Source: Limnoglobus roseus
GTDB taxonomy: Bacteria; Planctomycetota; Planctomycetia; Gemmatales; Gemmataceae
Direction: 5' to 3'
Length of the DNA stretch: 64,000 nt
Assembly (NCBI RefSeq): GCF_008254045.1
Contig: NZ_CP042425.1
Coordinates: forward strand, 1,674,001-1,738,000
In this document: positions 59,803 through 64,000 of the stretch, in pieces
Layout of the letters: each line of letters opens with the position of its first letter
Numbering within the stretch: the stretch's first letter is position 1
Notes under the pieces: generated by a model
The model's database searches: none
Seen by the model: only the letters and a program-made list of their open reading frames with translations
Told to the model about the DNA's origin: nothing
Translations under genes and position numbers: made by a program

Positions 59803-61537
59803 CTTGATGCCGCCGCCCGTGGAAACGGAATTCGCCCCCGCGTTCAAGCTCCGCGAGCCGGAGATCGTGGTTTCGCAACCGGAGCCGGACCGCGGCTTCT
59901 TGGTCGTCCACCCGCGCTACCGCCACTGGCTGGCGAAGTGCGGCCTGACGACGAGCACAGCCGTCTGGAACCTGCCGGGCGAGATCGTCTCCGGGCACCC
60001 GAGCCGGCACGTTTTGCAAGTGGCCGTGCGATCGGGCGGCGCGACCCGCAACCTGTTCCTGAAGCGCGAACTCATCGTCGGCTGGCGGGTGCGGCGGCGC
60101 AACCGGCGGGACGGCTTCGGCCCGGTGTCGCGGTCGGAACGTGAGGCGAAGATTTTGCAACGATTGGAAGACGCCAACCTGCCGGGGCCGCACTGGATCG
60201 CCTACGGCGAGGACGGCGACGGCCGGGCTTTCCTGTTGGTGGATGAACTGACCGGCTGCCGCGAACTACGAGACGTGCTTGGTGACGCCGCACTGTCACC
60301 GACCGACCGCCGCACGCTGGCTGTCCGCTTGGGCGAATCGCTGGCATCCCTGCACGCGGCCGGGTTCGACACGCCGGACTTGGCGGCGAAGCACGTCTTC
60401 GTGCGGCCCGGCTCGTTTTCGCCAACGCTCCTCGACTGGCAGTCGTCGCAACCGGGGCGAAGGCCGGACGCGGACGCGCGGCGGGAATCGCTGGCAACCC
60501 TGGACGCGACGCTGACCGAATGGCTCGCGACGCCGCGCGAACGGCTGCGGGCACTGCGGGCGTATCAGCAGAAGATGGACAAACTGGTACTGAGTGCCGA
60601 CCATTCTCCTTCACCTCGTGTGGTAGACGGTCAATCGCCTTCGGAGAGAGTTACCCCCCTCCCTAACCCTCCTCCGCAAGGAGGGAGGGAACAAAACCTG
60701 TCCTCACTCGCCCGTGCGGTCCGCGTTCAATCACAGAAACTCCTCGCGAAGTCCTCCGTCCGTGATCAGCGGCAGCCGAACGCACTGAGCCGCAATCAGC
60801 GACTCGTGTGGCTGGCCGACGAGGCTGTGTGTGCTATCCCCGAAGTCGCGAAGCTCTGGCCACGGCCGGCGGTTTGTTCGCCGTACTACCTCGACCCGAC
60901 GGCCACCGTCGAAGACGGCGAACGCCTCGGCGTTCGGCTCGCCGACGACCGGGCGGCCACGCTCCTCCGCTTCCGCACGACCGACTGGCTCGGCCGCGGT
61001 CTGGCGGTGCTTCGCGGGAAGTCGTGGCGGTCCCCCGCGGCGAACCTGTCGCGGCTGATGTTCCACCTTCAAAAAGCTGGCGTGCCGGTGCCGCAGTTGT
61101 TTGCCTTCGGCCAACGGCTCACGCGGTTCGGCCCGGCCGACTCGTTCCTGTTGCACAACCTGCCGGCCGGCAGCGTGACGCTCGATGCCTGGCTCACGCG
61201 ATCGGGCGACAACCCGACGGAACGCGAGCGGTTGCTCGGCCAACTCGGCGGCATCGTGCGCAGCATCCACGACGCCGACTGCATACTCGGCCCGGCACGG
61301 GAGGCACTTCGCGTACTCCCCACGAACAAAGGCCCGCGGGTGACGGTCGATCCCACGCACGGGGCGGCCCTCGTGCGGCAACTGACCGACCGCGCTCGGC
61401 AACTCGACCTCGTCGACCTCCTCCGCTCGTTCGGCCAGCCGCTCTCGGCCGACGGCTGCCGCCGCGTGCTGGACGGTTACGCCCCGACGCCGGCGTTCCA
61501 GGACCGCGTTCTTCGAATGGCGGTGAACCGCGCATGA
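59792..61537 (+). CDS. Tandem LPS kinase-pseudokinase fusion
   Basis: 581 residues. Domain 1 (about 70-270) is a Kdo/WaaP-InaA-like kinase: Lys in LFLKREL, Glu in SEREAKIL, catalytic loop TPDLAAKHVFVRP, metal-binding Asp in TLLDWQS. Domain 2 (about 330-581) has the same fold outline (LLRFRTTDWLGRGLAVLRGK, FLLHNLPAGSVTLDAWL), but the loop reads IHDADCILGPAREAL without the D-x4-N pattern, so it looks inactive. The linker (TPLPNPPPQGGREQN) is encoded by a repeat element. The start is GTG 59792 with GGAGG seven bases upstream. It presumably phosphorylates core sugars. Confidence 0.78.
   Translation: MLVNLMPPPVETEFAPAFKLREPEIVVSQPEPDRGFLVVHPRYRHWLAKCGLTTSTAVWNLPGEIVSGHPSRHVLQVAVRSGGATRNLFLKRELIVGWRVRRRNRRDGFGPVSRSEREAKILQRLEDANLPGPHWIAYGEDGDGRAFLLVDELTGCRELRDVLGDAALSPTDRRTLAVRLGESLASLHAAGFDTPDLAAKHVFVRPGSFSPTLLDWQSSQPGRRPDADARRESLATLDATLTEWLATPRERLRALRAYQQKMDKLVLSADHSPSPRVVDGQSPSERVTPLPNPPPQGGREQNLSSLARAVRVQSQKLLAKSSVRDQRQPNALSRNQRLVWLADEAVCAIPEVAKLWPRPAVCSPYYLDPTATVEDGERLGVRLADDRAATLLRFRTTDWLGRGLAVLRGKSWRSPAANLSRLMFHLQKAGVPVPQLFAFGQRLTRFGPADSFLLHNLPAGSVTLDAWLTRSGDNPTERERLLGQLGGIVRSIHDADCILGPAREALRVLPTNKGPRVTVDPTHGAALVRQLTDRARQLDLVDLLRSFGQPLSADGCRRVLDGYAPTPAFQDRVLRMAVNRA
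60652..60692. repeat. Repeat element inside the kinase-fusion coding sequence
   Basis: A C-run and CCTCCT-CCGCA-AGGAGG hairpin, in frame, encodes PLPNPPPQGGRE in the linker. The same peptide arises from dispersed repeats in many bacteria, so an insertion of a REP-like element that kept the frame is likely. Confidence 0.65.
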
Positions 61538-62448
61538 ATAGTACCTCTGTTCCACGCTTGACGCCGTGCCCGTCGCATTCGGTCCTCGGCCGCCTGCTCC
61601 GCGGGAGTCGGTGCATTGTCGCCGTGCCCGGGTTCGAGCAGTTCGCCGGCCCGGACTGGTCGACTCGCGTCATGCACGACGCGGCGGCCGACCCGCTGCA
61701 CGCCAAGCAGGGCCGCAGCATTAGTTACTGGCCGCTCGCCAACGACGCCGGTCGCCCGTTGAACCTGTACCTCAAGCGGCACTACGAACTGCCCCGCTGG
61801 CAAGGGCTGCTGGCGACGCTGTTGCCGTGCCGGGCGGTGTCGCCGGGGTTGGCCGAGTGGGAACACTTGCGGTGGGCGGAGGAGCACGGCATCCCCGTCG
61901 CGCGGCCCGTTGCGGCCGGCGAGTTCCGCGGGCCGTGGGGCAAGCTCCAGAGCTTCCTCGCGGTCGAGGCGCTCGCCGGGATGCAACCGCTGAACGAGGC
62001 GATCCCGCTCGCGTTCCGCACGCTGTCGTCGGCCGACTTCGCGAAGTGGAAGCGCGGCCTCGTGGGTGAAATCGCCCGCCTCTCGCGGGAACTGCACCGG
62101 CGGCGGGCCTTCCACAAAGACCTGTACCTCTGCCACTTCTACCTGCCGAGCGCCGACTGCGAAGGGGTGCCGCCGACGTTCCACGGCCGCGTGTTCATGA
62201 TCGACTTCCACCGCCTCGGCCTGCACCGCCTCTTCCGCCTGCGGTACCAGGTGAAGGACTTGGCACAATTGTTGTTCTCGACGGGCGGCGTGTCGGGCAT
62301 CACCGACCGCGACCGGCTGCGGTTCTGGAAGCTCTACCGCAGCGGCGAATGGGGCAGTGCGAACTCGCCGCGCGAGTGGCTGCGGGGGCCGGTGCGGATC
62401 AAGTGGAAGCGGTACGACCGCCACAACAAGAAACACGCGAACGGTTGA
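61534..62448 (+). CDS. Lipopolysaccharide core kinase (InaA/WaaP-like)
   Basis: 304 residues. The ATP-site Lys lies in LYLKRHYELP, the catalytic Asp in AFHKDLYLCHFYLP and the metal-binding Asp in FMIDFHRLGLHRLFRLRYQ. All three are present, so it should be active. The family phosphorylates heptose or Kdo in the LPS core. Its ATG overlaps the stop of the previous gene (ATGA), so translation is coupled. The end is basic (IKWKRYDRHNKKHANG), suitable for membrane contact. Confidence 0.85.
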   Translation: MNSTSVPRLTPCPSHSVLGRLLRGSRCIVAVPGFEQFAGPDWSTRVMHDAAADPLHAKQGRSISYWPLANDAGRPLNLYLKRHYELPRWQGLLATLLPCRAVSPGLAEWEHLRWAEEHGIPVARPVAAGEFRGPWGKLQSFLAVEALAGMQPLNEAIPLAFRTLSSADFAKWKRGLVGEIARLSRELHRRRAFHKDLYLCHFYLPSADCEGVPPTFHGRVFMIDFHRLGLHRLFRLRYQVKDLAQLLFSTGGVSGITDRDRLRFWKLYRSGEWGSANSPREWLRGPVRIKWKRYDRHNKKHANG

Positions 62449-62481
62449 TACCCGAATCACGGCCCGCTTGGAACGGACTCC

Positions 62482-63648
62482 ATGAACATTGCCCTCTGTC
62501 ACCCCAGCGTCGTCCCGGCCCGCGGCGGGTGCGAGACGTACATCAGCGACCTCGCCCGGCGGTTGGCTCGCGACGGCCACGCCGTCCACCTGTTTGCGTC
62601 GGGGTGGGACGCCACCGCCCTGCCGGCGGCCACGCACTTCTACCGCATCGCCCGGCCGTCCGGCCCGCGGTCCATTCGCGCCTGGAAGTTCGCCGCCGCG
62701 TGCGAAGTGGCCCTGCGGATCGCGCAGCCGGACGTGAGCATCGGCTTCGACAAGACGTGGGGGCAGGACATCCTCTACCCGCAGGGCGGCCTGCACGCGG
62801 CGACGAACGCCCACAACCAACTGAAGCACGCCGGCCGCGCATCGCAGTGGATCGCGAGCGTCGGTAAGTGGTTCGACCCGGCGAACTGGTCGTACTCGCA
62901 GTTGGAACGCAAGCAGTACTTCGGCGAACACCGCCCCACGATCGTCGTGAACAGCGAGATGGTCCGCGGGCACTTCGAGCAGTTCTACGGTGAGACGCCG
63001 GCCGGCATTCGAGTCTTGCGGAGTGCCATCGACCCGCAGCGGTTCGCGGCCGACGACCGCCTCAAACGGCGGGCCGACGAGCGCGACCGCTGGGGCGTGC
63101 CGCCGGCCACGTCAATCGGGCTGTTCATCGCGACCAACTACCGGCTCAAGGGGTTGGCCCCGCTGCTGAAGGCACTGCCGCACGTGCCGCGCGACCGCGA
63201 CTTCCGCCTCGTCGTCGTCGGCGACCCGCAGACGAAGCCGTACGAGCGGCTGGCGGAATCGCTCGGCGTGGCCAACCGCGTGTCGTTCCTCGGCTTCCGC
63301 AAGGACCCGAAGGAGGCGTACTTCGCGGCTGACTTCCTGGTCCACCCGACGTTCTACGACCCGTGTTCGCTCGTCGTGCTGGAAGCCCTGGCGTGCGGCC
63401 TGCCGGTGGTCACGACCCGGTACAACGGCGCGGCGGAACTGCTCGCCCCGTCGAACAGCGTCGTCGTGAACGACCCGCACGACGCGAAGGAACTCGGGGC
63501 CGCGGTCGCCCGATTCACCGAGCCTGCCGTCCGCCTGACGGCGTCAGCGTCAGCCCGCGAGGCGGCGAAGGCATGGACGTTCGAGCACCACTACCGCGGC
63601 CTGTTGACGATTCTCGAAGAGACGCGGGCGGTGAAGCGGGCAGCGTAG
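62482..63648 (+). CDS. Glycosyltransferase family 4 (WaaG-like)
   Basis: 388 residues. The N-terminal domain has SVVPARGGCETYISDLARRL and the C-terminal domain has LFIATNYRLKGLAPLLKALP, RVSFLGFRKDPKEAYFAADF and the EX7E-type DPCSLVVLEALACGLPVVTT. It resembles WaaG, which adds the first outer-core glucose to LPS. It lies 33 bases after the kinase, in line with that role. The exact sugar is not known. Confidence 0.88.
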   Translation: MNIALCHPSVVPARGGCETYISDLARRLARDGHAVHLFASGWDATALPAATHFYRIARPSGPRSIRAWKFAAACEVALRIAQPDVSIGFDKTWGQDILYPQGGLHAATNAHNQLKHAGRASQWIASVGKWFDPANWSYSQLERKQYFGEHRPTIVVNSEMVRGHFEQFYGETPAGIRVLRSAIDPQRFAADDRLKRRADERDRWGVPPATSIGLFIATNYRLKGLAPLLKALPHVPRDRDFRLVVVGDPQTKPYERLAESLGVANRVSFLGFRKDPKEAYFAADFLVHPTFYDPCSLVVLEALACGLPVVTTRYNGAAELLAPSNSVVVNDPHDAKELGAAVARFTEPAVRLTASASAREAAKAWTFEHHYRGLLTILEETRAVKRAA

Positions 63649-63655
63649 CCGACTG

Positions 63656-63730
63656 GGCGAGCCGAGCACCGTGAGGTGCCGGGTGAGTGTCGTTGATACT
63701 CACCCGGCACCTCACGGTGCTCGGCTCGCC
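63656..63730. repeat. Palindromic intergenic repeat, family A copy 2
   Basis: Perfect 33-base arms beginning GGCGAGCCGAGCACCG flank a 9-base loop. It lies seven bases past the glycosyltransferase stop and before plsY. It shares more than 20 contiguous-type positions with the copy at 27371-27440, which is more degenerate. Confidence 0.85.
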
Positions 63731-63743
63731 GGTCGCCGGTCCA

Positions 63744-63749
63744 TATAAC
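63744..63749 (+). promoter_or_regulatory. plsY: -10 box close to the plsY start
   Basis: TATAAC ends eight bases before ATG 63758. The intervening CACTTCGC has no ribosome binding site. No -35 is evident because the repeat element lies directly upstream. Confidence 0.35.
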
Positions 63750-63757
63750 CACTTCGC

Positions 63758-64000
63758 ATGACTGCGTCGCTCACGGTTCCGCTCCTCTGGCTGATGTCGT
63801 ACCTCGTCGGGGCGCTGCCGTTCGGCTACCTCGTCGGCCGGTGGAAGGGCGTCGATCTCTTCAAAATCGGCTCCGGCAACATCGGGGCCACCAACGTCGG
63901 CCGCGTTCTCGGCCGCAAATTCGGCATCCTCGTTTTCGTGCTGGACTTCCTCAAAGGGGCGATCCCCGTCGCCGTCGTCGTTCCGCTCGCCAACCTCGTT
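63758..64000 (+). CDS. plsY: Acyl-phosphate glycerol-3-phosphate acyltransferase PlsY, N-terminal part
   Basis: The first 81 codons lie in the window. LLWLMSYLVGALPFGYLVGR is the first helix. KIGSGNIGATNVGRVLG is the conserved loop 1 of PlsY, and FVLDFLKGAIPVAVVV is the third motif and next helix. PlsY acylates glycerol-3-phosphate from acyl-phosphate at the inner membrane to start phospholipid synthesis. It follows the LPS genes after a palindromic repeat and may be transcribed from its own -10. Confidence 0.92.
   Translation, partial: MTASLTVPLLWLMSYLVGALPFGYLVGRWKGVDLFKIGSGNIGATNVGRVLGRKFGILVFVLDFLKGAIPVAVVVPLANLV

Overview
The window is about 64 kb of GC-rich bacterial chromosome from a planctomycete, most likely a member of the Gemmataceae. 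The evidence is a cytochrome-c/DUF1549/DUF1553 protein, a DUF1571 lipoprotein, an isochorismatase-ThuA fusion, large surface proteins with an N-terminal LEDRxxPA motif and FG-GAP repeats, an anti-sigma factor joined to a pseudopilin-like DUF1559-type domain, and many long palindromic intergenic repeats. Assignments rest on motif reading, not on database searches. No tRNA, rRNA, CRISPR array or insertion sequence was recognised.

Layout. 0-6.2 kb: infA, an RRM RNA-binding protein, a response regulator with groES, a GNAT acetyltransferase with a phosphoesterase, a DUF1571 lipoprotein, and an ECF sigma/anti-sigma pair. 6.2-14.2 kb: accessory genes, comprising a HEPN-type protein of lower GC, the isochorismatase-ThuA fusion, an Anbu proteasome-like peptidase, the DUF1549/DUF1553 protein, a Nudix hydrolase and a membrane protein. 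14.2-19.7 kb: the replication core gyrB, dciA, dnaN, dnaA, all on the minus strand, with a symmetric candidate oriC between dnaN and dnaA. 19.8-27.4 kb: metabolic genes and a large M48 metalloprotease. 27.5-34.1 kb: two large surface proteins that share a C-terminal FG-GAP module. 34.1-38.8 kb: purC, a tyrosine-phosphatase-like protein with an LptF/LptG permease, and trpE. 38.9-45 kb: a 2025-residue alpha-2-macroglobulin-like protein. 45.1-49.6 kb: a sodium/solute symporter directly followed by a MurQ-sugar kinase fusion, then an orphan ABC ATPase. 49.6-56 kb: nusA, infB, a small membrane protein, ylxP, rbfA. 56-64 kb: a divergent endonuclease III-like protein, a zinc-ribbon membrane protein, and a lipopolysaccharide locus: lpxK, a waaF-like heptosyltransferase, a kinase-pseudokinase fusion, a second kinase, a GT4 glycosyltransferase and the start of plsY.

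How the genes fit together. DnaA, DnaN, DciA and gyrase form a replication start and helicase-loading set. The symporter and MurQ-kinase fusion look like a peptidoglycan amino-sugar salvage unit. LpxK, LptF/G, the heptosyltransferase and the kinases imply a Gram-negative outer membrane carrying lipid A and a phosphorylated core.

Most notable: (1) a near-perfect inverted-repeat origin with two outward-facing DnaA boxes and six GGCGCGC copies, next to a DnaA lacking domains I and II; (2) a shared promoter-like motif at dnaA and infB, and -10 boxes so near some start codons that leaderless mRNAs are likely; (3) the MurQ-kinase fusion with its transporter; (4) an LPS kinase-pseudokinase fusion; (5) repeat elements that form parts of the lpxK, rbfA and LPS-kinase coding sequences; (6) a palindromic repeat family present at both 27.4 and 63.7 kb.
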